Positions 14,301-29,299 of a stretch of 64,000 nt of DNA are shown in pieces. The first letter of the stretch is position 1; each line of letters opens with the position of its first letter. This DNA comes from Amaranthus tricolor (Eukaryota > Streptophyta > Magnoliopsida > Caryophyllales > Amaranthaceae): assembly GCF_026212465.1 (NCBI RefSeq), contig NC_080058.1, positions 19,549,041 to 19,613,040 of the forward strand, in the 5' to 3' direction. The notes beneath the pieces are model-generated. The model saw only the letters and a list, made by a program, of their open reading frames with translations, was not told the origin of the DNA and made no database searches. Position numbers and translations under genes: made by a program.

Positions 14301-17300
14301 TCGAAAATCATAGTCATATGCTAGAAATTAATTGTTAAGTTGCGATTTTATGGGTTTTTAAGCTTTTTTGGCACTTTCGCGCATGAGTAGCTCAAACTTG
14401 GTTTGTTTTGCACGAAACTATGCACACAACATTATTTGGTATATATTATTATGTTGAAGTGGTTAGAATTGAAAATCATAGTCATATGCTATAAATTACA
14501 TGCTAATTAAAATGAAACTTTATGGGTTTTTAAGTTTTTTTGGCAGTTTCGCGCATAAAATAGCTCCAACTAGGTTTGTTTTTCACGAAACATGGCACAC
14601 AACACTATTTAGTGTATATTATTGTTTTAAAGTGGTTAGAATTAAAAATCATAGTCATATGCTAGAAATTACATGCTAAGTTGCAATTTTAAGGGTTTTT
14701 AAGTGTTTTTCGCAATTTCGCGCATAAAGTGACTCAAACTTGGTTTGTTTTGCACGAAACTTTGCACACAACACTATTTGGTATATATTTTTATGTTGAA
14801 GTGGTTAGAATGTAAAATCATAGTCATATGCTATATATTACATGCTAATTAAGTTGCGATTTTATGGGTTTTTAAGCTTTCTTGGCACTTTCACGCATAA
14901 AATAACTCAAACTTGGTTTCTTTCGCATGCAACTTGGCACACAAAACTATTTAGTTTTTGTTATTGTGTTGAAGTGGTTAGAATTGAAAATCATAGTACT
15001 TTGCTAAAAATTACGTGCTAAGTTTTGATTTCCCGGGTTTTTAAGTGTTTTTTGGCAATTTCGCGCATAAAGTGACTCAAACTTGGTTTGTTTTGCACGA
15101 AACTTGCCACACAACACTATTTGGTATATATTATTGTGTTTAAGTGGTTATAATTTAAAATCATTTTCATATTCTAGAAATTACGTGTTAAGTGTCGATT
15201 TTATAGGTTTTTAAGCTTTTTTGGCACTTTCGCGCATAAGTAGCTCAAACTTGGTTTGTTTTGCACGAAACTATGCACACAACATTATTTTGTATATATT
15301 ATTTTGTTGAAGTGATTAGAATTGAAAATCATAGTCATATGCTATAAATTACGTGCTAACTAAGTTGAAACTTTATGGGTTTTTACGCTTTTTTGGCAAT
15401 TTCGCGCATAAACTAGCTCCAACTAGGTTTGTTTTGCACGAAACATGGCACACAACACTATTTAGTGTATATTATTGTTTTGAAGTGGTTAGAATTCAAA
15501 ATCATAGTCATGTGCTAGAAATTACGTGCTAAGTTGCGATTTTAAGGGTTTTTAAGTGTTTTTCGCAATTTCGCGCATAAAGTGACTCAAACTTGGTTTG
15601 TTTTGTACGAAACTTTGCACACAACACTATTTGGTATATATTTTTATGTTGAAGTGGTTAGAATTGAAAATCATAGTCTTATGCTATAAATTACATGCTA
15701 ATTAAGTTGCGATTTTATGGGTTTTTAAGCTTTTTTGGCACTTTCGCGCATAAAATAGCTCAAACTTGGTTTCTTTCGCACGCAACTTGGCACACAACAC
15801 TATTTAGTTTTTGTTATTGTGTTGAAGTGGTTAGAATTGAAAATCATAGTACTTTGCTAAAAATTACGTGCTAAGTTTTGATTTCCAGGGTTTTTAAGTG
15901 TTTTTGGCAATTTCGCGCATAAAGTGACTCAAACTTGGTTTGTTTTGCACGAAACTTGCCACACAACACTATTTGGTATATATTATTGTGTTGAAGTGGT
16001 TATAATTTAAAATCATTTTCATATTCTAGAAATTACGTGTTATGTGTCGATTTTATAGGTTTTTAAGCTTTTTTGGCACTTTCGCACATAAAGTAGCTCA
16101 AACATGGACATGGTTTGTTTGGCACAAAACTTGGAACACAACACTATTTAGTATATAATATTGTGTTGAAGTGGTTAGATTTGATAATTATAGTCATATG
16201 CTAGAAAATACGTGCTAAGTTGCGATTTTAAGGGTTATTAAATGTTTTTGGCAATTTCGCACATAAAGTAGTTCAAACTTGGTTTGTTTAGCACAAACTT
16301 GGCACACAACACTATTTGGTTTATTTTATTTTGTTGAAGTGGTTAGGATTGAAAATCATAGTCATATGCTAGCAATTGCGTGCTAATTTGCGATTATAAG
16401 GGTTTTTAAGCTTTTTTGGCACTTTCGTGCATAAAATAGCTCAACGTTGGTTTGCTTTGCACGAAACATGGCACACAACACTATTTGGTATATATTATTT
16501 TGTTGAAGTGAATAGAAATGAAAATCATAGTGAGATGCTAGAAATTACGTGTTAAGTTGCGAATTTATGGGTTTCAAAGCTTTTTTGGCATTTTCGCGCA
16601 TAAAATAGCTCAAACATGGTTTGTTTCGCAAGAAACTTGGCATACAACACTATTTAGTATTTATTATTGTGTTGAAGTTGTTTGAATTGAAAATCATAGT
16701 CATATGCTAAAAATGACGTGCTAAGTTGCGATTTTAAGGGTTTTTAAGTGTTTTTGGCAATTTCGCGCATAAAGTGACTGAAACTTGGTTTGATTTGCAC
16801 GAAACTTGGCACACAACACTACTTGGTATACATTATTGTGTTGAAGTGGTTATAATTGAAAATCATTGTCATATTCTAGAAATTACGTGTTAAATTGCGA
16901 ATTTATGGGTTTTTATGCGTTTTTGGCACTTTCGCGCATAAAGTAGCTCAACCTCTGTTTGTTTTACACGAAACTTGGCACACAACACTGTTTGGTATAT
17001 ATTATTGTGTTGAAGTGGATAGAATCGAAAATCATAGTCATATGCTAGAAATTAAGTGTTAAGTTGCGATTTTATGGGTTTTTAAGCTTTTTTGGCACTT
17101 TCGCGCATGAGTAGCTCAAACTTGGTTTGTTTTGCACGAAACTATGCACACAACATTATTTGGTATATATTATTATGTTGAAGTGGTTAGAATTGAAAAT
17201 CATAGTCATATGCTATAAATTACATGCTAATTAAAATGAAACTTTATGGGTTTTTAAGCTTTTTTGGCAGTTTCGCGCATAAAATAGCTCCAACTAGGTT

Positions 17301-17720
17301 TGTTTTTCACGAAACATGGCACACAACACTATTTAGTGTATATTATTGTTTTAAAGTGGTTAGAATTAAAAATCATAGTCATATGCTAGAAATTACATGC
17401 TAAGTTGCAATTTTAAGGGTTTTTAAGTGTTTTTCGCAATTTCGCGCATAAAGTGACTCAAACTTGGTTTGTTTTGCACGAAACTTTGCACACAACACTA
17501 TTTGGTATATATTTTTATGTTGAAGTGGTTAGAATTGAAAATCATAGTCATATGCTATAAATTACATGCTAATTAAGTTGTGATTTTATGGGTTTTTAAG
17601 CTTTTTTGGCACTTTCGCACATAAAATAGCTCAAATATGGTTTCTTTCGCACGCAACATGGCACACAACACCATTTAGTTTTTGTTATTGTGTTGAAGTG
17701 GTTAGAATTGAAAATCATAG
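5331..17720 (+). repeat. Higher-order repeat domain within the satellite (853 / 1,702 / 2,724 bp periods)
   Basis: The variant TACTTTGCTA occurs at 5331, 7033, 9554, 12273, 13126, 14997 and 15850, and its sister TCCTTTGCTA at 6184, 7886, 10407 and 17721. The spacings are 1,702, 2,521, 2,719 and 2,724 bp, with a nested 853 bp offset. The independent variant TCATGTGCTA gives the same spacing (about 5842, 7544, 10064, 12784, 15508). This is a 16-monomer higher-order repeat with an internal 5-mer sub-period and an older 10-mer unit. The 2,521 bp unit is short because of a deletion near 8,650. The duplication TGGACATGG, found only at 13,381 and 16,105 (2,724 bp apart), shows that those two units are the most recent copies. 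Confidence 0.9.
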
Positions 17721-20700
17721 TCCTTTGCTAAAAATTACGTGCTAAGTTGCGATTTCTGGGTTTTTAAGTGTTTTTGGCAATTTCGCGCATAAAGTGACTC
17801 AAACTGGGTTTGTTTTGCACGAAACTTGGCACACAACACTACTTGGTATACATTATTGTGTTGAAGTGGTTATAATTGAAAATCATTGTCATATTCTAGA
17901 AATTACGTGTTAAATTTCGAATTTATGGGTTTTTATGCGTTTTTGGCACTTTCGCGCATAAAGTAGCTCAACCTCTGTTTATTTTACACGAAACTTGGCA
18001 CACAACACTGTTTGGTATATATTATTGTGTTGAAGTGGATAGAATCGAAAATCATAGTCATATGCTATAAATTACATGCTAATTAAAATGAAACTTTATG
18101 GGTTTTTAAGCTTTTTTGGCACTTTCGCGCATAAAATAGCTCCAACTAGGTTTGTTTTTCACGAAACATGGCACACAACACTATTTAGTGTATATTATTG
18201 TTCTGAAGTGGTTAGAATTCAAAATCATAGTCATATGCTAGAAATTACGTGCTAAGTTGCGATGTTAAGTGTTTTTAAATGTTTTTCGCAATTTCGCGCA
18301 TAAAGTGACTCAAACTTGGTTTGTTTTGCACGAAACTTTGCACACAACATTACTTGGTATATATTTTTATGTTGAAGTGGTTAGAATTGAAAATCATAGT
18401 CATATGCTATAAATTACATGCTAATTAAAATGAAACATTATGGGTTTGTAAACTTTTTTGGCACTTTCGCGCATAAAATAGCTCAAACTTGGTTTCTTTC
18501 GCACGCAACTTGGCAACCAACATTATTTAGTTTTTTTTATTGTGTTGAAGTGGTTAGATTTGAAAATCATAGTCATTTGCTAAAAATTACGTGCTAAGTT
18601 GCGATTTTAAGGGTTTTTAAGTGTTTTTTGCAATTTCGCGCATAAAGTAGCTCAACCATGGTTTGCTTGGCACGTAACTTGGAACACAACACTATTTAGT
18701 ATATATTATTGTGTTGAAGTGGTTCGAATTGATAATCATAGTCATATGCTAGAAAATACGTGCTAAGTTGCGATTTTAAGGGTTATTAAATGTTTTTGGC
18801 AATTTCGCGCATAAAGTAGTTCAAACTTCGTTTGTTTTGCACAAACTTGGCACACAACACTATTTGGTTTATTTTATTTTGTTGAAGTGGTTAGAATTGA
18901 AAATCATAGTCATATGCTAGCAATTGCGTGCTAATTTGCGATTTTAAGGGTTTTTAAGCTTTTTTGGCACTTTCGCGCATAAAGTAGCTCAACGTTGGTT
19001 TGTTTTGCACGAAACATGGCACACAACACTATTTGGTATATATTATTTTGTTGAAGTGAATAGAAATGAAAATCATAGTGATATGCTAGAAATTACGTGT
19101 TAAGTTGCGATTTTATGGGTTTTAAAACTTTTTTGGCACTTTCGCGCATAAAATAGCTCAAACTTGGTTTGTTTCGCAAGAAACTTGGCACACAACACTA
19201 TTTAGTATTTATTATTGTGTTGAAGTTGTTTGAATTGAAAATCATAGTCATATGCTAAAAATGACGTGCTAAGTTGCGATTTTAAGGGTTTTTAAGTGAT
19301 TTTGGCAATTTCGCGCATAAAATGACTGAAACTTGGTTTTATTTGCACGAAACTTGGCACACAACACTACTTGGTATACATTATTGTGTTGAAGTGGTTC
19401 TAATTGAAAATCATTGTCATATTCTAGAAATTACGTGTTAAATTGCGAATTTATGGGTTTTTATGCGTTTTTGGCACTTTCGCGCATAAAGTACCTCAAC
19501 CTCTGTTTGTTTTGCACGAAACTTAGCACACAACACTATTTGGTATATATTATTATGTTGAAGTGGATAGAATCGAAAATCATAGTCATATGCTAGAAAT
19601 TAAGTGTTAAGTTGCGATTTTATGGGTTTTTATGCTTTTTTGGCACTTTCGCGCATGAGTAGCTCAAAATTGGTTTGTTTTGCACGAAACTAGGCTCACA
19701 TCATTATTTGGTATATATTATTATGTTGAAGTGGTTAGAATTGAAAATCACAGTCATATGCTATAACTTACGTGCTAATTAAGTTGAAACTTTATGGGTT
19801 TTTAAGCTTTTTTGACACTTTCGCGCATAAAATAGTTCCAACTAGGTTTGTTTTGCACGAAACATGGCACACAACACTATTTAGTTTATATTATTGTTTT
19901 GAAGCGATTAGAATTCAAAATCATAGTCATATGCTAGAAATTACGTGCTAAGTTGCGATTTAAGGGTTTTTAAGTGTTTTTTGCAATTTCGCGCATAAAG
20001 TGACTCAAACTTGGTTTGTTTTGCATGAAACTTTGCACACAACACTATTTGGTATATATTTTTATGTTGAAGTGGTTAGAATTGAAAATCATAGTCATAT
20101 GTTATAAATTACATGCTAATTAAGTTGCGATATTATGGGTTTTTCAGCTTTTTTGGCACTTTTGCGCATAAAATAGCTCAAACTTGGTTTGTTTCGCACG
20201 AAACTTGGCACACAACACTATCTAGTTTTTTTTATTGGGTTGAAGTGGTTAGAATTGAAAATCATAGTCATTTGCTAAAAATTACGTGCTAAGTTACGAT
20301 TTTAAGGATTTTTTAGTGATTTTGGCAATTTCGCGCATAAAGTGACTCAAACTTGGTTTCTTTTGCACGAAACTTGGCACACAACACTATTTGGTATATA
20401 TTATTGTGTTGAAGTGGTTATAATTTAAAATAATTTTCCTATTCTAGAAATTACGTGTTAAGTGTCTATTTTATGGGTTTTTAAGCTTTTTTGGCACTTT
20501 CGCGCGTAAAGTAGCTCAAACATTGTTTGTTTGGCACGAAACTTGGAACACAACACTATTTAGTATATATTATTGTGTTAAAGTGGATAGAATTTATAAT
20601 CATAGTCATATGCTAGAAAATACGTGCTAAGTTGCGATTTTAAGGGTTATTAAATGTTTTTGGCAATTTCGCGCATAAAGTAGTTCAAACTTGGTTTGTT

Positions 20701-23285
20701 TTGCACAAACTTGGCACACAACATTATTTGATTTATTTTATTTTGTTGAAGTGGTTAGAATTGAAAATCATAGTCATATGCTTGCAATTGCGTGCTATTT
20801 TGCGATTTTAAGGGCTTTTAAGCTTTTTTGGCACTTACGCGCATAAAGTAGCTCAACTTTGGTTTGTTTTGCACGAAACATGGCACACAACACTATTTGG
20901 TAGATATTATTTTGTTGAAGTGGATATAAATGAAAATCATAGTGATATGCCGGAAATTACCTGTAAATTTGCGATTTTGTTGAAGTTGTTTGAATTGAAA
21001 ATCATAGTCATATGCTAAAAATGACGTGCTAAGTTACGATTTTAAGTGTTTTTAAGTGTTTTTGGCAATTTCGCACATAAACTGACTGAAACTCGGTTTG
21101 ATTTGCACGAAACTTGGCACACAACACTAGTTGGTATACATTATTATGTTGAAGTGGTTATAATTTAAAATCATTGTTATATTCTAGAAATTACGTGTTA
21201 AATTGCGAATTTATGGGTTTTTATGCGTGTTTGGCACTTTCGCGCATAAAGTAGCTCAACCTCTGTTTGTTTTGCACGAAACTTGGCACACAATACTATT
21301 TGGTATATATTATTGTGTTGAAGTGGATAGAATCGAAAATCATAGTCATATGATAGAAATTAAGTGTTAAGTTACGATTTTATGGGTTTTTAAGGTTTTT
21401 CGACACTTTCGCGCATGAAGTAGCTCAAACTTGGTTTGTTTTGCACGAAACTAGGCACACAACATTATTTGGTATATATTATTATGTTGAAATGGTTAGA
21501 ATTGAAAATCATAGTCATATGCTATAAATTACGTGCTAATTAAGTTGCAACTTCATGGGTTTTTAAGCTTTTTTGGCACTTTCGCGCATAAAATAGCTCC
21601 AACTAGGTTTGTTTTTCACGAAACATGGCACACAACACTATTTAGTGTATATTATTGTTTTGAAGTGGTTATAATTCAAAATCATAGTCATATGCTAGAA
21701 ATTACGTGATAAGTTGCGATTTTAAGGATTTTTAAGTGTTTTTCGCAATTTCGCGCATAAAGTGACTCAAACTTTGTTTGTTTTGCACGAAACTTTGCAC
21801 ACAACACTACTTGGTATATATTTTTATATTGAAGTGGTTAGAATTGAAAATCATAGTCATATGCTATAAATTACGTGCTAATTAAGTTGTGATTTTTTGG
21901 GTTTTTATGCTTTTTTGGCACTTTCGCGCAAAAAATAGCTCAAACTTGGTTTGTTTCGCACGAAACTTGGCACCAACCACTATTTAGTGTTTATTATTGT
22001 GTTGAAGTGGTTAGAATTGAAAATCATAGTCATTTGCAAAAAATTACGTACTAAGTTACAATTGTAAGGGTTTTTAAGTGTTTTTGGCAATTTCGCACAT
22101 AAAGTGACTCAAACTTGGTTTGTTTTGCACGAAACTTGCCACACAACACTATTTGGAATATATTATTTTGTTGAAGTGGTTATAATTAAAAATCATTGTC
22201 AAATTCTAGAAATTACGTGTTAAGTTGCAATTTTATGGGTTTTTAATTTTTTTTTTGCACTTTCGCGCATAAAGTAGCTCAAACATGGTTTGTTTTGCAC
22301 GAAGCTTGACACACAACACTATTTGGTATATATTATTATGTTGAAGTGGTTAGAATTGAAAATCATAGTCATATGCTATAAATTACGTCCTAATTAATTT
22401 TCGATATTATGGGTTTTTATGCTTTTTTTTTGCACTTTCGCGCATAAAATAGCTCAAACTTGGTTTGTTTTGCACGAAACTTGGCACACAATACTATTTA
22501 GTATATATTATTGTGTTGAAGTGGTTAGAATTGAAAATTATAGTCATTTTCTAGAAATTACGTGCTAAGTTGCGATTTTGAGGGTTTTTAAGTGTTTTTG
22601 GGAATTTCGCGCATAACGTGACTCAAACTTGGTTTGTTTTCCACGAAACTTGGCACACAACACCATTTGGCATATATTATTGTGTTGAAGTGGTTATAAT
22701 TTAAAATCAATGTCATATTCTAGAAATTACGTGCTAAATTGCGATTTTAAAGGTTTTTAAATTTTTTTGGCACTTTCGCGCATAAAGTAGTTTAACATTG
22801 GTTTGTTTTGCACGAAACTTGGCACAAAACACTATTTGGTATATATTATTGTGTTGATGTGGATAGAAATGAAAATCATAGTCATACGCTAGAAATTACG
22901 TGTTAAGTTGCGATTTTATGGGTTTTTAAGCTTTTTTGGCACTTTCGCGCATAAAATAGTTCAACCTTGGTTTGTTTTGCACGAAACTTGGCACACAACA
23001 CTATTTGGTATATATTATTGTGTTGAAGTGGATAGAATTTAAAATCATAGTCATATGCTAGAAATTACGTGTTAAGTTGCAATTTTATGGGTTTTTAAGC
23101 GTTTTTGACACTTTCGCGCATAAAGTAGCTCAAACTTGGTTTGTTTTGCACGAAACTTGACAGACAACACTATTTGATGTATATTATTGTGTTGAAGTAG
23201 TTTGAATTGAACATCGTAGTCATATGCTTGAAATTACGTGCTAATTAAGTTGCAATTTTATGGATTTTAAAGCTTTTTTGTCACT

Positions 23286-23889
23286 AACATCTTTTTTTTC
23301 TTAGTGCTTTCGACCAGCTTATAATACCGTTGATTGTGGCTAATACACTCTCAAATACATGGACGATATCTTACAATCCGTGAAGGAGGTTTGAGTCGAA
23401 AACATAGATGCCGTAAGTATTTGTTACGTTCTTAAATTATAATATATATTATTTATTTTCTATTATTGGTAAAATCTAATGTTTATGTATCTTTTAATTT
23501 TATATTATATTATAGGTTTTGTACGACATTCCAAGAGAAACACGCCCTTTGAGAAATGGGGAAATGCACGAATTGAAAGACAAGATAGCTGCGTATCTTT
23601 CTTATTTTTGTTCTTGGTACATAATGTAATTGGTGATTATTGGTGATAATTGGTGATTATCGAGAGTTTTAGACTATATGCTGCGGTTTTAGGGAGGCCC
23701 GCAGCATAGAGTCTTACACTATATGTTGCGGTTTTAGGGTGGCCTGCAGCATATGGTTCACTTTTCTACTGCGGGTTTTAAACCACAACATTTAAAATAG
23801 TTTATCTGCTGTTATCACTAATGCTTGGGGCCAAAACTGCAGCATATTATGGCCAAACAACCGCAGCAAATGAAGTTTTTTTCACTAGT
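23286..23889 (+). mobile_element. Truncated CACTA (En/Spm) DNA transposon, right-end remnant
   Basis: The right end is a T-run followed by CACTAGTG (23,882-23,889), the mirror image of the terminus seen at 60,044 and 31,633. The subterminal region (23,641-23,880) holds repeated hairpin-like units made of TATGCTGCGG and CCGCAGCATA halves, a typical CACTA subterminal layout where transposase binds. The body carries the Ulp1-type exons. The left side is cut off directly at the satellite edge (about 23,286), so only this part survives. Confidence 0.7.
23303..23629 (+). pseudogene. 3' end of a transposon-borne Ulp1-type (C48) cysteine protease gene, two exons
   Basis: Two exons can be read. The first starts after a TTAG acceptor at about 23,303 and gives a segment ending in the catalytic-cysteine motif NTVDCG (23,323-23,340), then YTLKYMDDILQSVKEV, to a GTAAGT donor at 23,413. 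After a 103 bp intron ending in TATAG (23,515), the second exon gives VLYDIPRETRPL and then KDKIAAYLSYFCSWYIM, stopping at TAA 23,627-23,629. The DCG box followed by a YxLxYMxDI helix is the C-terminal half of the Ulp1 peptidase fold, which cleaves SUMO-like proteins. Plant CACTA and Mutator-like elements often carry such genes. Two in-frame stops in the first exon (after DCG and after KEV) and the missing N-terminal half show that it is dead. It lies just inside a CACTA right terminus. Confidence 0.72.
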
Positions 23890-26312
<2,423 letters not shown>

Positions 26313-26827
26313 TAATAAAGAGCTCAAGGATAACAAAGCGAATAAGAAAATTTACAAAGAAAGAAACTTAATTGAAAGAGTCAAGAGCGCAACTGTTGGA
26401 GGATAAGGAAATCACTTATTATGTTATGAAATTATGGACATAAACTTACGATGCAAGACATGTTTCAATAGGCATTCTTTGAATTACGAGGACAAAACTA
26501 ATCGATGTCAGTATGATCTCATTTCGTATTTTCTAAATACATGGTTAGACTTGTATTAAGTGTATGACTACACTTGAAGGTAGTGGCATGTTAAAAGTAT
26601 GCTAGTGTGATAGTTTTTTGAAAATTTATCTTTCGTTCATTTATAAAGACATTAGCTAATACGTAAAATTAGTGAAGTTATATTTTGAAACGTGAAAGAA
26701 TTTTATGAGGGAGTTAAAGTATAATTTAAAGTTTCTGAGGACGAAATCATTTTTTAAGGGGTTAGATTGTAACATCCTAGATATTTGGAAATATAGCTAA
26801 TAATATGTTATTGAATTCTAAGTCATA

Positions 26828-27093
26828 TACTTTCTCCATTCTGAAATACTTGCTATATTATGCTTATTGGCGCCATTCGTCATTTAAGCTTATTTTATAT
26901 ATTGTGACTAACATGTAAGAAAAACTATAGTCAAGTGAGAACTTATCTGAATCGTCAAATTGCATATTTTCAAATTATTAACTTTTAATAATTTTAAGTT
27001 TTCATTTTGCGTAGTTTGAAATATAAATGATCAAAATGATACATTGAATTACGTAAAAAGTAAAATAGTGCAACTATAATGAAACTAAGGAAG

Positions 27094-27095
<2 letters not shown>
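26828..27095. mobile_element. Stowaway-like MITE (Tc1/mariner)
   Basis: Imperfect terminal inverted repeats TACTTTCTCCATTCTGAAAT and ACTATAATGAAACTAAGGAA, the latter ending in GTA, bound 268 bp of AT-rich noncoding DNA with TA at both ends. This is the CTCCCTCCGT-type terminus of plant Stowaway elements in a diverged form. It lies inside the gypsy LTR and is therefore younger than it. Confidence 0.7.

Positions 27096-27168
<73 letters not shown>
27096..27168. repeat. (AAT)n trinucleotide microsatellite
   Basis: About 24 tandem TAA/ATA units start immediately at the edge of the Stowaway copy, inside the gypsy LTR. They probably grew from the MITE's terminal TA-rich sequence. Confidence 0.95.
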
Positions 27169-27539
27169 TTGAGTAATATTAAAGAAAATAAGGAAGAGAT
27201 AGAGATATATCTATATAATTAATGGTAAAGAGGAAATGAGTAGTTTTATGTTAAAAAGGAGAAAAAAAATAATAAAGAAATAAAGAAAGAAAAAACTCAG
27301 AAACAATACGTTTAATACATATTCCCTGCTTCAGTTCCTTTCTTTCTAATTTATCTACTCCTCGGTTTTCACCTTCATCTTCTTTGTTGATTCTTCTTTT
27401 GCTTGAACTTCTCTTATCGTCAGCTTACATATCTTCTCAGTATATTGCTCTCCTTCTACTTTTATTTATTCAACAAGGCAACATAAAGAGAAAATAAGAA
27501 AATTTCCATCTTTGGTACGTTTTTGGGTGTTTAAGGCTT

Positions 27540-28800
27540 GATAACGGGTTTTTGCAGTCATTGATACTAGACCCTAATCAAACAATATTTATAACACCGT
27601 AGACACTACGTATAGTATATAGCGAGATTAGGGGATTGAACCACAAGGACAAGGGAAGCTAGACTCTAAACTTGTTGTAGAAAGGTTTATATGAAAGGTT
27701 GGGGTGTTAAACAATATTTATTTTTGTTTTTCCACCACTTTATCTAGTTTTTTTTTAGATTCCATTTTCTTTTTGAACTCATTCCTCTTTTATTGATGTT
27801 CCCCATTAAATGAATATATGTTTGTTTTTTAAGAGTACAAGAGGAAAACGAGATAAATAAATAGGTCAAATATGATGTTAAAGAGTCATATCAATCTAAC
27901 AACCACTTTGCTAACTAAAAACCGACACCACAATGCAAACGCACATCACAACCATAATCTCTTAACTATCCTCTGGGTAAGAAAAGGGAACTTATAGCTC
28001 ATGTAGATTTAAATAGGGTGGCTACAAAGAAAAATATTAAGGCACAAAGTTGGCTTAACCTAAAGTCAATTGATGTATAAGGTAGGTAATTTGGCTATGT
28101 AGCTATGACTACAAACACCTTATCATCCTTCGCCTTAAGAAAAGCAAATTACGCTGGATGAGAACAAACACAATTCTTAGATTCCCTAACTAGCACTCAA
28201 AAGGAAGGACTCATAATGAAGTCCTAGAATGTCAAATCCTATCCACGCTTATTGACATGCGCTTCAACAGGTTGTTATCCAGGCCACAAACCAAGCAAGT
28301 TAGGGTCCCCCAAGTCAAGTTGAAAACAATTATTCATCTCAATCCTAAAACAAGCACAAGGCTAGGAAAATACGAGTATGCATATGACCATTAAAGTTTC
28401 TAAGTGACATGAGCTGAATAAACAATTCTCCTAGGATATTAGGAAAGAACCCAAAAGCATTTTATAAACCAGCTTTAAAAGTCCAATTTGATTACAAGTT
28501 TACAAAATTTGAAAACCAAACATTTGACGAGGATAAAGAAAAAGAATATAGTCAACTGGATAGATGGATCAATGCTGGTTTTTTCTAGCCATAAAACTAC
28601 AATGGAATCAACTTTACGAGTGGGGGGGTAATATAATCCCTAGTAAGGTTTATATGTTTCTATTGCAAAAAATATAAGATTGTAGTGTTCACAGAATATA
28701 GTTAAATAGTTAAATCCTCTTAAGTTCTTTGCAGACGCAATCAGTGAACTTTACTTCAACCTCTGATCCTTACTATTTGTCATAATCTTAACCAAATATG
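27540..28800. other. Unclassified noncoding repeat-like stretch inside the LTR
   Basis: No reading frame or known terminus is visible. A segment at 27,560-27,660 (GACCCTAATCAAACAA, GGGGATTGAACCACAAGGAC) has the look of a dispersed plant repeat, but I cannot classify it. It may simply be LTR sequence or another nested element. Confidence 0.3.
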
Positions 28801-29299
28801 ATCGACTTCATCAATAACCCTGATTGACGGATGATTGAAAATGCTACAATTGACCCCAAAAACTCTCATATACAAAAGTCAATTGTAGGCGACCTATATG
28901 AAGGGAGGTAAAACAAGAGTTAGCAACCAAATGGAAGGGATTAGTTTGCATTGTAGGCGACATGTGGCAGTGAAAGGGCTGAATTGACAAACCATGTGGC
29001 AAAAACACTATTCATAATGAACAGTATTCATGCTTTGCAAGTGTTTTATAGTATGAGGATATGAGTATATTTTGATTTATATTAAATATTAAAATACTTT
29101 ACGATTTTTTGGATTTCAAGTAACAGAAAAAATATATTATTTCAAAGTCAAATGTTTTCAAGTATAAATAGTTTGACACGATAGAGTAACTGTTCAATGA
29201 GTTGTGGCTCATGTTTTGTGTTTTTGTTTTCTACATGTAATGACAAGTTCTTTGACGTGTTAAATGCATGAGGGTTGGGCTTCGTAGGTCATACATCAT

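Larger units (their letters stand above)
1..23285 (+). repeat. ~170 bp satellite DNA array (candidate centromeric/heterochromatic satellite)
   Basis: Head-to-tail monomers of about 168-175 bp fill the region. Successive copies of the landmark TGTTGAAGTG fall at 121, 291 and 459. Each monomer carries the blocks TTTTTGGCACTTTCGCGC, GCACGAAACTTGGCACAC, AACACTATTTGG and ATCATAGTCATATGCTA in the same order and orientation. Recurrent variants include an added AATTA before AGTTG, a 3 bp loss giving CATAAGTAGCTC, and GCACAAACTT lacking the CGA. Monomers beyond about 20.8 kb are more divergent, as expected at an array edge, and the last one breaks off at about 23,285 in a CACT shared with the next element. 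Monomer size fits nucleosome-scale plant centromeric satellites, but centromere function is inference. Confidence 0.97.

Noticed and set aside
148..23200. Short open reading frames in the satellite (for example 148-345, 3215-3475, 10252-10479, 19414-19596)
   Set aside because: They translate satellite monomers, repeat the same phrases (CVEVVRIENHS) in step with the monomer, and have no start or splice context.
1..23285. CRISPR-like array (regularly spaced repeats)
   Set aside because: Repeats are contiguous ~170 bp monomers with no unique spacers, in a plant nuclear context.
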